A DNA stretch of 64,000 nt from Chondrilla cf. caribensis (Eukaryota; Porifera; Demospongiae; Chondrillida; Chondrillidae), in contig OZ026560.1 of assembly GCA_964020155.1 (NCBI GenBank), positions 1,985,001 to 2,049,000 of the forward strand, read 5' to 3'. Position numbers and translations under genes: made by a program. Position 1 is the stretch's first letter. Every line of letters starts with the position of its first letter. Of this stretch, positions 44,089 through 63,609 are shown piece by piece. The notes beneath the pieces were generated by a model. That model had not been told where the DNA came from and ran no database searches. It was given only the letters and a program-made list of their open reading frames with translations.

Positions 44089-45357
44089 TTACCTCGCCAC
44101 TTATTATATATATAGGTATTAGGCGGAGCAATATTCTTTCAAATTTCCAAAAAAAAAAAACAGTATAAGCCATAAACTAGTTGTGAACGTGGTTCAGGAC
44201 CTCGCTACGTGAAATAGAATATGTCTGTATTTTGCTGTATTGATATATTTTTGTTTTTGAAATTGGGATCACATGGATAGATTGAATCGTAACAGGAATA
44301 CTCCGCACACTGTGTGGAGTATTGAAATTGAAATTATATGTATACATTGAATTATAGAATTAGATCAACTTCAATGAAAACACAACAGGCAAAGTATGTC
44401 TGTTGTGTGTATCATAAGATAATAGTTAAATTTCATGATACACTCCAATTAGTGTACTTCTGTATGTTGAGGTGAATGGCTCAGATAGAAGTAAAGACTC
44501 CTGTGTTATATCTTTATGTGGGAGGTCAGCGATGGTAGAATGATGGGGACTGCTGGCAAAAGGGTCAAGTGGTGCAGGCAGGTTTGAGAGTTTGGCAACA
44601 ATCTTAATTGCCTGTAACGCTAGTTTCATACTGGTGGATTCTTTGAAAAGTTGCATGCTATTTTCAAATTGCTGTTTGTTGCAAAATGTACAATATAGCT
44701 ATGGGTAAATTATTTATGTTTGGTGGTATATTTTATCAAGTATAGTGACTGCACATCTTGTGATAAGTTAACTATGGTACATGACATTTATATCCACATT
44801 GACCACCTTGCTTTTGGTAATTGTACATATTAAGGGGTAATGCTCGGGTTATTAACGTTTCTCCAATTTGTGAATCAAGTTGTGTAATCATTCTAGTACT
44901 GATCCAGGTCCATATTGTTTCTTTGGGTGTACTATTTTGGAGAACCTTTGTCACAGTTACATCTTTTGCATGTTTTGTAACATGATGCATGGCCACATTT
45001 CTTGACAACTTGTGCAAATAAATTGGTTTCACTAATTGGTTATGGAACATACTCATTACAGTATGTTTGCACGACTTTCACTTGTGTTCACTTGTGCATG
45101 ATGTGTTGAAGCATGCATGATTTCGTTTGTAATTGTTCTGAGATAACTTGACTCTCACATTGCATCAACTGTGTTTGTGTTTCTTTCGTGGTTGATTGAA
45201 GTGTGTACACTTTATTATTGTTTGTTAAGGTGTGGTACGTATACGTTCAGACATATTTATACATTTGATGTGATATATACCAAGAGCTACAACTGCTCAA
45301 CACTGCAAAGTGCTTAGCAAGAACAGTCATCTCACAACGAGGACAAAAATCTTTAGG
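44089..45357. other. Intergenic, no recognised gene
   Basis: AT-rich. It contains two short minus-strand open frames (44656-44426; 45056-44772) with no recognisable domains and no consistent splice model. Confidence 0.5.
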
Positions 45358-45617
45358 GATCAGGTAAAAGAAGTTAACGGACCCACTGGCCATATGAATT
45401 GATGACATCGGATTAGTGGTAGTAGGTAGAGTTAGAATTGGGGTTAGATCTGGGATCCTTTTTGACCTATAATATTTGGTTCAGAAAAGGATCCAAGATC
45501 TGACCGTACCCATAATCCCTACCCTTATCTATGCCCTACTTACAGAGCGAGTCGATGACGCTATGCCGATGTCATCAGTCCAAATGGCCAGCAGGTCGGT
45601 TCATTTTACCCGATCAA
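45358..45617. repeat. Foldback element, diverged arms of about 110 bp
   Basis: GATCAGGTAAAAGAAG...ACTGGCCATATGAATTGATG... returns inverted as ...CATCAGTCCAAATGGCCAGC...TTTTACCCGATC. Inner arms meet at GGGATCCTTTT/AAAGGATCC around 45460-45495. Confidence 0.6.
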
Positions 45618-45755
45618 AAGCCCTCTGGGTTGACGTTGAGAACTAGTCGTTTCTACAGCGAGGAAATCGTCCCATAAAATGAGTAATGGAAACTCGTAGA
45701 TTAGCCATCTTTTCGATTACGTAGATTGCCACGTCATGTACAAATGTCTGCCAAG

Positions 45756-45931
45756 ATGGACGTCACCATGGCTGACCAATTCGAGCTCCCGAACGACGAA
45801 TTGATGAACCCCCTTTCGGCGCAATGGGCAATCGAAATTCTGTACGTAAAAACTTTGATAGCCTTCCTGCTGATCGTTTTAAGCTTACCGAAGGCGCCCG
45901 ACCCGGAACACCCAGGCCCTCAGGCAAAGAA
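45756..45931 (+). CDS. Possible first exon of a membrane protein gene
   Basis: ATGGACGTCACCATGGCTGA opens a frame of about 58 codons in a GC- and CpG-richer patch and ends at AAAC|GTGAGT. It encodes an acidic N-terminus, one hydrophobic segment (ILYVKTLIAFLLIVLSL) and a Pro-rich, basic end. CpG density and the good donor suggest a real 5' exon, but I cannot find the next exon or name the family. Confidence 0.3.
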
Positions 45932-46394
45932 ACGTGAGTGTCATTCTTGTCCGTCTCTCGGCAAATGCTGCCGATCTCGACGAAAGTCTTTCACCTCCGC
46001 GTGTGACGCGTCCGTGCCCCCTTCCGACGGGAGGGACGGATCGAGACCAGCCGGTTGCAAACTCGTGGAATTTGCACACAAAGAAAGTGCAAATGGGCCA
46101 TAATTCTGCGAGTGTCCCGACGAAAAGCAATTAGATGCGTGGGCGACCAACTTTCGACTCGCTATGGACCGGAAACAATTAACCTCGCTAACGCTCGGTA
46201 ATTAAAAAAAAAACTAAAAATAGTTATAATGTCTACTTAAAACTAAGGAATACAAAAATCTTTCTTGAAAAGGAACATCTCATGATCACTTTCTATGCAG
46301 AAAAGGAGGACAAATCATGCATGAGTAAACAATTCACCTTGCATGGGACAACAAGCAGAATTTATAAGGATATGAAGTAGTGTATAGGTATGAA

Positions 46395-47130
46395 TAACCC
46401 TAACAAAGGAGTCAACTTGGTACACAGGTGCACTCCAATGAATGAGTCAACTTGGTACAAGGAGTGCACTCCAATGAAGGAGTCAACTTGGGACAAGGAG
46501 TGCACTCCAATGAAGGAGTCAACTTGGGACAAGGAGTGCACTCCAACGAAGGAGTCAACTTGGTACAAGGAGTGCACTCCAATGAAGGAGTCAACTTGGT
46601 ACAAGGAGTGCACTCCAATGAAGGAGTCAACTTGGGACAAGGAGTGCACTCCAACGAAGGAGTCAACTTGGTACAAGGAGTGCACTCCAATGAAGGAGTC
46701 CTCTCCAATGAAGGAGTCAACTTGGGACAAGGAGTGCACACTAACAAAGAAGTCTACTTGGTACAAGGAGTGGACTCCAATGAAGGAGTCAACTTGGTAC
46801 AGGAGTGCACTCCAACGAAGGAGTCAACTTGGGACGATGGGTCCCAAGTTGACTCCTTTGTTGGACTCCTTTGTGGGCACCTGTCTTGACTGGTACGGTT
46901 TCCATTCTTGTCTTCTTTTTCGTTGTACTTGACAGTCATTTTATTGACAGGTTTCAAATATGCATCCGAAACTTTACTTTGCACCTTTCTATTGGTGAAA
47001 GGGTCTGGTAAGGAGTCCAACAAAGGAGTCAACTTGGGACCCATCGTCCCAAGTTGACTCCTTCATTGGAGTGCAGTCCTGTACCAAGTTGACTCCTTCA
47101 TTGGAGTCCACTCCTTGTACCAAGTACCTT
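46395..47130. repeat. 36-bp minisatellite with inverted second half
   Basis: About 12 direct units close to GGAGTCAACTTGGTACAAGG plus AGTGCACTCCAATGAA (46395-46840), then a palindromic turn at GGGACGATGGGTCCC, a unique insert (46870-47010), a second palindromic turn, and inverted units to about 47130. A 27-bp direct repeat (CTTTCTATTGGTGAAAGGGT) occurs at 46983 and 47128. Unit length divisible by three keeps many frames open, but none is a gene. Confidence 0.85.
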
Positions 47131-47681
47131 TCTATTGGTGAAAGGGTCTGGTCAAGTTGACTCTTTTGCCCAGAAAGCTACGCGCATCTGTAGATGTGCA
47201 AAGAGTCCCAGGAGTTATAACCCATGTATCCAACCATAAACAGCCTCAATATCAGATGATGAGAATCAAATGGGCTTATTAAGGATGTGCTGACAGCTTC
47301 AGATGTGAATAAGACTATAAGAGTATGTGGGTACCATGACCAGCAAATTGGACATTGGTACCTGGGAAAGTAGTCCTGGACCACAAATATCCCTCCACAA
47401 AGCCAGTGAAAAATGCAATCACATGTACAGTGACCAATGTAAGGTAGCTATAAAGTACAGTGTATGTATTGCCATTTCAACATACACTGGGACCTCTCTA
47501 TTACAAACCTCTGAAATGTGGAAATCTCTATAATAAGGACACCATTCTGTGTCCCGGGTGGGAAATAATGCATGTACATTGTAATACACGGGATGTACTC
47601 ATTGTATGTACGTACGTATGTACATCTGAACATGTATACTATATACATGCACATACATACGTACATATGTAGCTGACAGAG

Positions 47682-48634
47682 CCTCCTGGGATACAGGATT
47701 CGCAGATATAAAACAGCGCATTTCAGTAAGTGTCCATAAATTTCAGGTAAGTTACATGTTGCAACAGATACACCATCCAGCAGTGCTCTAATACCCAGAA
47801 ATTGAAATACAAATAGAATTCGATGAAAGATTTTGATTTAATACCATTGGTTGATGCTGAAATGCTCAAGGAGGTGATTACAGGTAGAATGATACAGGGT
47901 CAGGTAAGGACGTACGTATGTACTATGCACATTGAATTACATTATTAAATGTGCATGATAATACTGTCAGTTTGAAGACAACCTTACTAACACATGGAAA
48001 TATATGTAATATAGGTACGTACATAATTTTCGGCTCTTTACTTATTATCTCTTAATTTTGTGACTCTCCTCATTATGCTTGCTGCCACAACAAGAGAGCA
48101 GGTGTGAATTCAAAACAACCACTAACGTCTCAGCATCATGTTAAAGTACATTCCCAAACAGGGAAAAAGGATCTGTATTTTTGGAGATCACTTCTTCACT
48201 GCAATGTGTAAGGGCCATTCTGAAATGATCCAGTGGATCGATCACTGTTAATACATAATTATTGCTGCCCATTCCACATTCTCCATTACATAATGTGTTG
48301 TATTATAGGACAAGGACATATTTGAAAAATACGATTATGTTTTGGCAGCAGTACATCTAGAATGGAAGCACTGGATGTTAGCGGTGTGTACGGTATATAC
48401 TATGAAAACAATATTTATATATTACCATTCACACACACATCTACGTATGTACATATGTACACATGTGCCCACCAACATGATAGACAACCAGAAAAAGCAA
48501 AGGTCACTTATAGATCCTTTATTCAAAACATATCATCCACAAGAATGGAGGATATTGGTGGAATTGTCTTGGTAGTATGGATAACACCGCTCAATGGACA
48601 GACGTGAATGCCACAGATATAAAGGTATGTACAC
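47682..48634 (+). pseudogene. Exon-like pieces of a possible Ulp1 (C48)-type protease
   Basis: Open pieces with splice-like borders: 47682-47751 (DRASWDTGFADIKQRIS), 47819-47904 (MKDFDLIPLVDAEMLKEVIT), 48310-48380 (DKDIFEKYDYVLAAVHLEWK then HWMLA) and 48511-48624 (ILYSKHIIHKNGGYWWNCLG). VHLE..HWMLA resembles the His region of C48 peptidases. I see no clear catalytic Cys and cannot close the model; it may be a decayed transposon-borne gene. Confidence 0.3.
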
Positions 48635-49349
48635 AATTATACTCGTGAGTAGCCTTGAAGCAGACTTTCACATGCTATTTATGTACGTACCAACTAAGCA
48701 ATGAGGCAATAATAGTACTGGATATTGATGAATGTTTTGTAGGTTTCATTATTATTATTAGATACGTACGTAGGTAAGACATAATTCCAGCATATTACAA
48801 TGACATTTACTGAAGCCATGCTATTGAAGGTGAACCATTTTCTCAGTACATTCTGCAACTTACGTATATACAAAAACATTGAATGTTCATCTATTGCAAA
48901 TGATGCTATGCTACAGGAGAATGGTTCAGAGCAAATGTAGACTACAACTCTGTACCCATCATAAAAAGCAAGGACATCTATGGCAAGGAAATATGTGTAG
49001 CTACCTGTACTGACAAAGGACCACGTTGATAGTTATTTTGAACAATGGCTTCGAATAGCTCCACAATCACTAGATGACGAGTGAGTTTTGTACACGACAC
49101 AGTTCTCTACCTTTGTATATGATAATGAAATGTAACTTTGAACAGAACTGTGATGTAAGGTCTAAACAATATCACTGTGCAGAATAAATTGAACAAGTTC
49201 TAGACAGGCGAACACCTGGCGTTTCTTTTCTCATGTAATCGGTATAATTTAAAGACACAATAATGAAATGATCGCCTTTAAACTTATAAAACTTACCATC
49301 TGATCTTCACGTGCAATCCCCAGTGCCATGAAAAGAAAAGCGTGTTTGC

Positions 49350-49430
49350 GCAATTCCTGGTGCCAACTTGGGGCAGGCGTTTATTACGGGCGCTTAAAAG
49401 GTGTTGGAGTCAACTTGGTACGGAACAAGG
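49350..49430 (+). repeat. Partial copy of the 42.4-kb MITE arm
   Basis: TTCCTGGTGCCAACTTGGGG followed by GTTTATTACGGGCGCTTAAAAGG-type sequence and GGAGTCAACTTGGTACGGAA matches the left arm and subterminal block of 42366-43014. 48635-49349 holds no recognised gene. Confidence 0.65.
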
Positions 49431-49437
49431 CGTTAAG

Positions 49438-50163
49438 AGCGGGAGACGGTCTAGCCCGAATAGCGATTAGTTCACACCTCGGCCTCGTGACTATTGGCCA
49501 ATCAAATGATCCTTGACCAGATTTTTGGTCAAAGATTTTTTGATTAATGACGTCACTGTCCGCTGAAGCCGTTACATACAGGGAGGGCTAATTTACGTTA
49601 TAAAGTATATTATGGAGGAAATAATTCACCACGCTACACTGAAGATCACACGGAAAGAGATTATTTTGTCTATTGAGCAGAAAAGGGCTATTATTAGTGT
49701 ATTTTCCGGGAAAGACATCATAGTCTGCCTACAAACTTGACATGGAAAATCTATCGTATTTGAGATCGTCCCCTCCTGTTATTCGCTACGTGCTTTCGGT
49801 AGCAGTTTCTACAGATCATCGGCGCTTCCCCTTCGTGATCGTAGCACTCGCCAGTGAAAAAATCGGATTCCATTCCAGTTGCCTTCAACAGCAACTCGTC
49901 GGCTCTCGTAATTGACGAACTATAAAGACAATTAAAGTGATACTTGTACACACCGAGAGACTGCCTACATAATCGACTGAATAGCTTCTGGAGTTGCAGT
50001 TCATCCGCACGATATCCGCTCGTAGAAGGCTCGCCATCTTACACAATATGTGGTAAGGTAATGCCATAATGTCCGCTCGTGGAAGGGCTCGCCATCTTCA
50101 CAATTTGTGGTCAGATAATTCCCAGGTGTGAACTAATCGCTATTCGGGCTAGACCGTCTTCCG
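49438..50163. mobile_element. Inverted-repeat element carrying gene starts
   Basis: About 42-bp inverted termini (GCGGGAGACGGTCTAGCCCG and onward; complement at 50122-50163), two mismatches. Between them, divergent reading frames start: plus, a broken RecQ-like helicase N-terminus; minus, a Cys-rich frame (49951-49751; ECYDHEGEAPMICRNCYRKH). The block around 49990-50120 holds a tandem duplication (CGCTCGT.GAAGG.CTCGCCATCTT). It looks like a deletion derivative of a larger element. Confidence 0.55.
49612..49775 (+). pseudogene. Broken RecQ-like helicase N-terminus
   Basis: ATG at 49612 opens SIEQKRAIISVFSGKDIIVC then LQT, a stop (49738-49740), then HGKSIVFEI. This is motif 0/motif I (Walker A) of RecQ-type SF2 helicases, with the Gly before [YH]GKS lost to a stop. 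It lies inside the inverted-repeat element. Confidence 0.55.
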
Positions 50164-50244
50164 CACTCTCCGCCCGTAGGGCGCGTGTGCGGGGACGGGC
50201 TAGCTAGCTAGACTACGTATTCGCCAACACGGCAACGCAGTGGA

Positions 50245-50790
50245 TTTCGATCAATATTCTGACGTCATTATGGCGCGAAATTTGAAGTGTCCAGCGGGTA
50301 TACGTATAAGGAGTGGCAAATCTGTGATTCTGCACATTCGCACATTTGTGGGACCAACTACACCATGCAATTTGTCACTTACTGAAGCATTGAAGTCTCC
50401 CATCACCATCACGTGTCCATGCCCCCTACTCACCACAGTCTAGGTCTTCATAGAACTTATCCTTTTCTTCATTGCTATCCCGGTCAGTTGGGGCATACAC
50501 TGCGACGATCATTAGTGGGCCAACTTGGGTGAGGAATTCTGCTGTCATGATTCTGGGTGATATATTCTGATGGTAACGCATGGCTCCCCGTGCCTGAGGT
50601 GACAGTGCTAGTCCTACTCCCTCCATGTTCTGACCATCCTGTTTCCAGAGAAGAACAAGCTGTATTTCCCTTCTTCATCAAGTGGCATTTCTCCCTCACC
50701 AGCGAGGTGAGTTTCTGTCACTGCTACGATGGAGAGTTTGTACCGCTTCATCTCGTTCGCCTACAGCTTGGGTTTCCCTGTTCCACGTAG
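50245..50790 (-). pseudogene. RTE-like LINE endonuclease fragment
   Basis: Minus translation gives EGVGLALSPQARGAM, IVAVYAPTDRDSNEEKDKFY and VMVMGDFNASVSDK, typical of RTE/CFDP2-type apurinic endonuclease, split between two frames. No RT follows. It is bordered by 40-bp near-identical direct repeats at 50176-50215 and 51161-51200. Confidence 0.65.
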
Positions 50791-52000
50791 TGTTGGTAGC
50801 ATAATGTTTTTGCATGTGCGTGTGTATGTGTGAGTTGGTGGCATGTGTGTGTGTTTGTGTGTGCATGCCCTGAAACAGTCAGTGCTGTGTTGAAATTTAC
50901 TTTTTGTAGTTGTGTTTTGTGTGTGTGAGTACACAGAGTATAGACATACTACAGTATTGTGATATTGATGTTTGTGTGTGTGTGTGCGTGTGTACCAGCG
51001 TGTACACTTGTGTGAAAATATTAATGCTGTACTGACAAGGCTCTGAAGGCCGAAACACTACAATGTTAGTGTCTACAGCTACTTGTGTGTATATTTTTTA
51101 GTGGGCTGTGTGTGTGTGTATGCTTGTGTGTGTATGTGTGTTCATCTGTGTTGGTTGTGGGTAGGGCACGTGTGCGGGGACGGGCTAGCTAGCTAGACTA
51201 TAACTATTTGTTGAGCCATTTTGGCCACAGCACATAGGTACGGTAGATACAAAAGTGTCCCTGCAGGTAAGTTTCAAAGGTTGGCAACTATGGTATTGCA
51301 TGGTAGGCTAGCTGGTAATGTTAGGTCTTAAGTGTAATTTTCATTACATAAAAGTAATGATTAAGCCAGGTCTGTCTGCAGATGTAGAAAGGTTACAAGG
51401 CATGGTTGCCATCAGGTTATTGCTCGCAGGTAGACCTGGAAGATCTGCAGATAGACTGTGCAAGCTCTGCGGAAGAACAATGATGCCATTGACCAAGGAG
51501 TGAAACAGAGTTGTCATGGTCATAATAGTTAGTGTGTATACCCAGCTATAATATATACACAAAGAATTATAATCACAACAATCATTATTATATAATGTTG
51601 TTCAATGTGCTTAGATTACGAGTGTATGGATTTTCAACCTGTGTTGAAAAAAACTTGTGGGGCTACCACACCCAGCACTTGAAGTATACTTGGAAGTCTC
51701 ATTCAAAATTCAAATTTGAATAGTTTCTGTATGTATATATTCTGGTCATAACATGTATTGCACAAACGTATTATTACATACGTATGTTTTATTGAGTATG
51801 TACAATTACGTGAGACATCTTGTGAAAAACAATGCCTATCAAATGACTAGAATAATACAATAATATTTATGTATAATATGCATGTTGGTTGACTACAGGA
51901 GGAATGTCAAGGATTGAGGAGAGATAAAAATCAAAGAAATAAAGTGATTGACATTTACATGAGTTAAAAATAAAGATATAATATAATATTCATTTGAATA
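50791..52000. other. Intergenic, GT-rich, no recognised gene
   Basis: 50810-51140 is rich in GTGTGT runs. A short plus frame at 51318-51503 has no recognised domain. DCAF12 3' sequence begins near 51960. Confidence 0.5.
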
Positions 52001-53284
52001 TCACTGCCAAATGGCTGCATAACTACCATAGAGTCCCAATGGGAGTGGCCCTCCAGCTACAAAGAGTTTAGTCTTTGATGGGTTATACTTATGAGTGTAG
52101 ATGGCATGTCTTAAATCTTCAACATGATGGAAAAAATCTCTGTAAATTTCATCATGTCTCTAAACAATATGAAATGAAGCGAAATGTGTATTAAAAATTC
52201 ATTGACACGTATAAAGACGTATTTCTCCCATCTAAACTCACAAGATATCCTTTGGAAGTCTTAAGTAAGTACATTGACTGTTCTTTGATATTTGATACTT
52301 GATCACTAGGGTACCTCACATCATGGAAGTAAACATTACCATCTCCAGTTCCAAAGCTCAAAATTCCTTGGTTGAATTCAACAGACCTCACTCCTATATG
52401 TGTAGTGAATGGAACAGGAATAACAAGCTCTCCTTCGTAATTTGATGAAGGATGTTTATCCTGGAAAGACAGCACTACATAAGCATACAGTATTACTATG
52501 AGCCAACTCCACTTAAATTTATGTATATATACATATACCAATGTCTACAAACATGCACGCCATGTATCAACTAACCATTCCCAGCATCTGGTGAAAAAAG
52601 AAACAATGATGAATCACTGTTGTGTTTCACTCTTGGATCCAATAGAGTTACATGAGATCTGGAACCTACTGCTAGTAAATTCATATCTTCATCCATAGCC
52701 ATACATACATTCTCGGAGCCATGTTTCATAACTGAGACAGTCACCTACATATGTATGTAACGTACGTACATGCATATACATACGTATGTACAGTATAAAA
52801 GCTGAAGGAAGATATGAAAGTCCTATAGTGTGATATGCCATTATCTGTGATATACGTATCTGATATCACATACCGTATATCCGGAAATATTGGCAGAGAT
52901 TTTAACTTGGCGATTTGGCGGTCACAGACATAACTGTCAAATTAATATTCATCAATCAACATTTGGATTTTTATGTTATCAACACTCATTCAGGCAAACC
53001 ACCAAATTTAAATTCCACCAATAATGCATTGGGACAGATCTAAAAAGGGCAAATCTCCAAATTTTATGACCGCCAATACTTCCAGATTTACGGTATACAT
53101 AGATAATAGGTGAAACTTTCAATATAAATAAACCTGTTATAACTGGTTGCAATAACTTTATAAGGAGTTAGATGTCAATAGACATTGGATCAATAATGAG
53201 TGGAACAGATATGTATTTAGCTCCATTAATCTTGCCAGTTTTAAAGGGTCTGGCTATGGTAGACTACCAAATATAAAAGAGCAC

Positions 53285-53353
<69 letters not shown>

Positions 53354-54236
53354 GTTGGATGTATGTGTGGGTGTGTGGGTGGGTGTGCAGCAGTGTGTTT
53401 GTACATGTGTGCATGTGCGTGGGTGTGCAGCAGTGTGTTTATACATGTGTGCATGTGCGTATGCAAATAAGAGTAACAATGTTACCAATTTTGTCTTTTA
53501 AAGTTGTAATACTAAACAGGGCTTCTGACAGCACACGTCACTAATATATGGGATGTCATTGGTGTGAAATTACAAAGCTAAGAAGCACATCAAATCGCAT
53601 GGCTAACATGTGACATAAGCAGACTGTGTACAGGAAATTATGTCACAAAGATAGTATCAGGCATGACTAGGAATACCCACACTTAGTTTGACATAGAAGA
53701 TACTGTACAACACACTACATACGTACATATCTTAGCATTCATGATATATATTTTCAATAAAACCTGACATTTTTGGTGATGTATAGATATACGTATACAT
53801 AATATTCATGAGAATACAACACTGACTATACACTTACTTGCTGAAATGTACATGTGTCCCAAAAATGTACAGAGGCTTCACAATGTGTTGATTGGAGGGA
53901 AGCAAGTAGCTATTGGAAGTTTAAGTAATGACATTTTGACAGTAAATTGAATATGTGCAATGAAATCACACAAGCACATCCTTACCTGTCTGTCTTTATG
54001 CACAGCAAGGTCTCTAACTTTATCACTCGGGCATGGACTATCAATGTTATTAAAATTATGAAATGGTTCTAGTGATGGAACATTTTCAGCCAAGTACATA
54101 TCATCATAGGAGTGATGTGGAACAGTCCAAACAGCCATTGAAGAATCTCTAGAACCTATTAAATGGTGAATCATATTAATACACATACGTATACTCACAC
54201 ATATTATATACATGGAAAGTAATCAGTGTCACATGC

Positions 54237-54329
<93 letters not shown>

Positions 54330-55118
54330 AACACACACACATTTGATGAAGTACAATATTATGTGTAGTCAAATAGTTAAACCTACGTATACTACTGTAA
54401 TGTTCTCACTTAAACAGCAATAAAGCCACTCAGCATGAATGGTCAGCAAATTCCTAAGTTCTTACCTGTTACTACCACAGAGTCCTTTATCCATGCAAGA
54501 GAAAATATCCAATCTCTATGTCCCTACATGATGAAACATATTATTCCACTTAGTCATTTCAATAAAAGATGAAAAAAGCACCTTCATACATGCAGGACTA
54601 ACTTTTCCAATCAAAAGTGGATCAAAGGTGGGGTATTTGTATAATGCAAGATCATTAGGATTCCTTCCACTTGTTGCAACATAGTGATAAGCTGGGCTGA
54701 TGCCAATGTCATGTATTCCACATGAGCTAATGTTATCAGTAGTTTGCAAGTTACTTAACAGAGGAATAGAAAAGAGTTTATTGGTGTCTACTTCCAAAAT
54801 GAGAAGCTGTAAAAAATACAATCGAAATATAATTATTTACGTTGAGTGACAATTAGCACCAAGGCTGATAAGGTTTTGCATCCCACCTTACTACACTTCG
54901 TACCAAAAATGACATATTGTTCAGATATCCATTCTGAAGCAAATACTTTATCAGTCTCTTTCAAGCTGATTGTATTTTCCTTCAATGCTCCAGGAAGTCT
55001 CTTTGACATACTAGGGCTAATTCCAAATTGTCTGTGATTAATGTTGAAATGTTCACGAGAAAATACGTACTCCCAAGACAACATAACTCCTCTCTTCTCC
55101 GTTTTACTGCAAACCAAT
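52001..55118 (-). CDS. DCAF12: DDB1- and CUL4-associated factor 12 (WD40), first exon unresolved
   Basis: Exons (minus): 55118-54887, 54806-54582, 54523-54466, 54155-53995, 53909-53838, 52744-52576, 52432-52242 (acceptor could be 52460 but that breaks phase), 52159-52001. WD40-type blades: [40 protein letters not shown] then [96 protein letters not shown] then WQ stop. This order is specific to DCAF12, a substrate receptor of CRL4 ubiquitin ligases that recognises C-terminal degrons. The first exon needs a 2-nt carry; the candidate ATG at 55349 (MSTTSHSPWNGD) does not give it. Confidence 0.9.
53288..53353 (+). repeat. (TG)n microsatellite
   Basis: Pure TG run, followed by a GTGTGCAGCAGTGTGTTT.TACATGTGTGCATGTGCGT duplication (53384-53460). 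DCAF12 intron. Confidence 0.9.
54240..54341 (+). repeat. (CA)n microsatellite
   Basis: CA run with sparse AAAC interruptions. DCAF12 intron. Confidence 0.9.
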
Positions 55119-55786
55119 CTATGATGAAATGAGAAAAGATCATAAAGGTAATCGAGAATATAGTAATACACGATTCTGTAAAGCAATATGTAAATAAAGT
55201 CCATTAGAAAGCAAAATAGCATATTTCTTGGTTAAGGTAAAACTGAGTAATTTGGGTAACCTGATTATAAGCTATCTTAACACTCAGCTTTTCATTCGAA
55301 TTCGTTTCAAAAATATCTCCATTCCAGGGTGAATGACTAGTGGTAGACATCAACTAACCATAGTTCACCATTATTAATGTTTCAGGGCGCCCGTTCCATA
55401 TAATTTCGATGTCCCAAATAACCAGGCATTAACCACCGTACACTAAATAAAAGTTTAACGATTAACAGCTTCTGTGGTGCCATTAAGAAAAGATACAAAA
55501 TTAGGAAATAAGATTTTTCTCCGATCTAATATCATTACCTTTTGTGTAGCCTGTTGCGTTAAATGAGACAGCAATCACGACAGTTCCAGGGAAGAAATGA
55601 ATCAAAATGACTCGGTCGTCCTCAAATAAATCCTTCTTAATCCAGCAAGTGGACGGATGATGTAGATCACAAGAGTTGAGTTTTTAACTGTTTCCCAACC
55701 AGCGAATCAAAGGCGCGCGAAATTTCAAAATGAAGAGGAAATCCCTAGAGTAATTAATCTTGGTAACGCCTTCTTTGAACAAGAAG
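55119..55786. other. Divergent DCAF12/RPS17 promoter region
   Basis: Contains the undetermined 5' end of DCAF12. A minus-strand open stretch of 47 codons (about 55690-55550, DLHHPSTCWIKKDLFEDDRV...) ends at a GTAATG donor-like site but has no ATG; I cannot assign it. A pyrimidine tract CCTTCTTT just before the RPS17 ATG is compatible with a 5'TOP start. Confidence 0.4.
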
Positions 55787-57430
<1,644 letters not shown>

Positions 57431-57539
57431 ACCGACTTCCTGTAGTGCTAATGGATACTACGTATTTCTGTTATTGTACGAATCAATTATTATTATTGCG
57501 ATAGTACGGTGAGATTTTGGCGGCATTTTCACGTGACTG

Positions 57540-63480
<5,941 letters not shown>

Positions 63481-63609
63481 GTATGTATTTTTATATGTGT
63501 ATGTATCTAAAATATGTTCTATACATACTTACGTATTTGTGGATACATATTTAATTACACTTAACGTTCCTGTGGAAAAACCACTACGAAGTCAGCCCAT
63601 TGATATAGA

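Noticed and set aside
46390..46932. Long open frames through the 36-bp minisatellite on both strands
   Set aside because: Unit length is a multiple of three, so several frames stay open by construction; no splice or start context and no domain.
55550..55690. Open 47-codon minus stretch as DCAF12 first exon
   Set aside because: It has no ATG and its phase (1-nt carry) does not match the 2-nt carry needed by DCAF12 exon 2.
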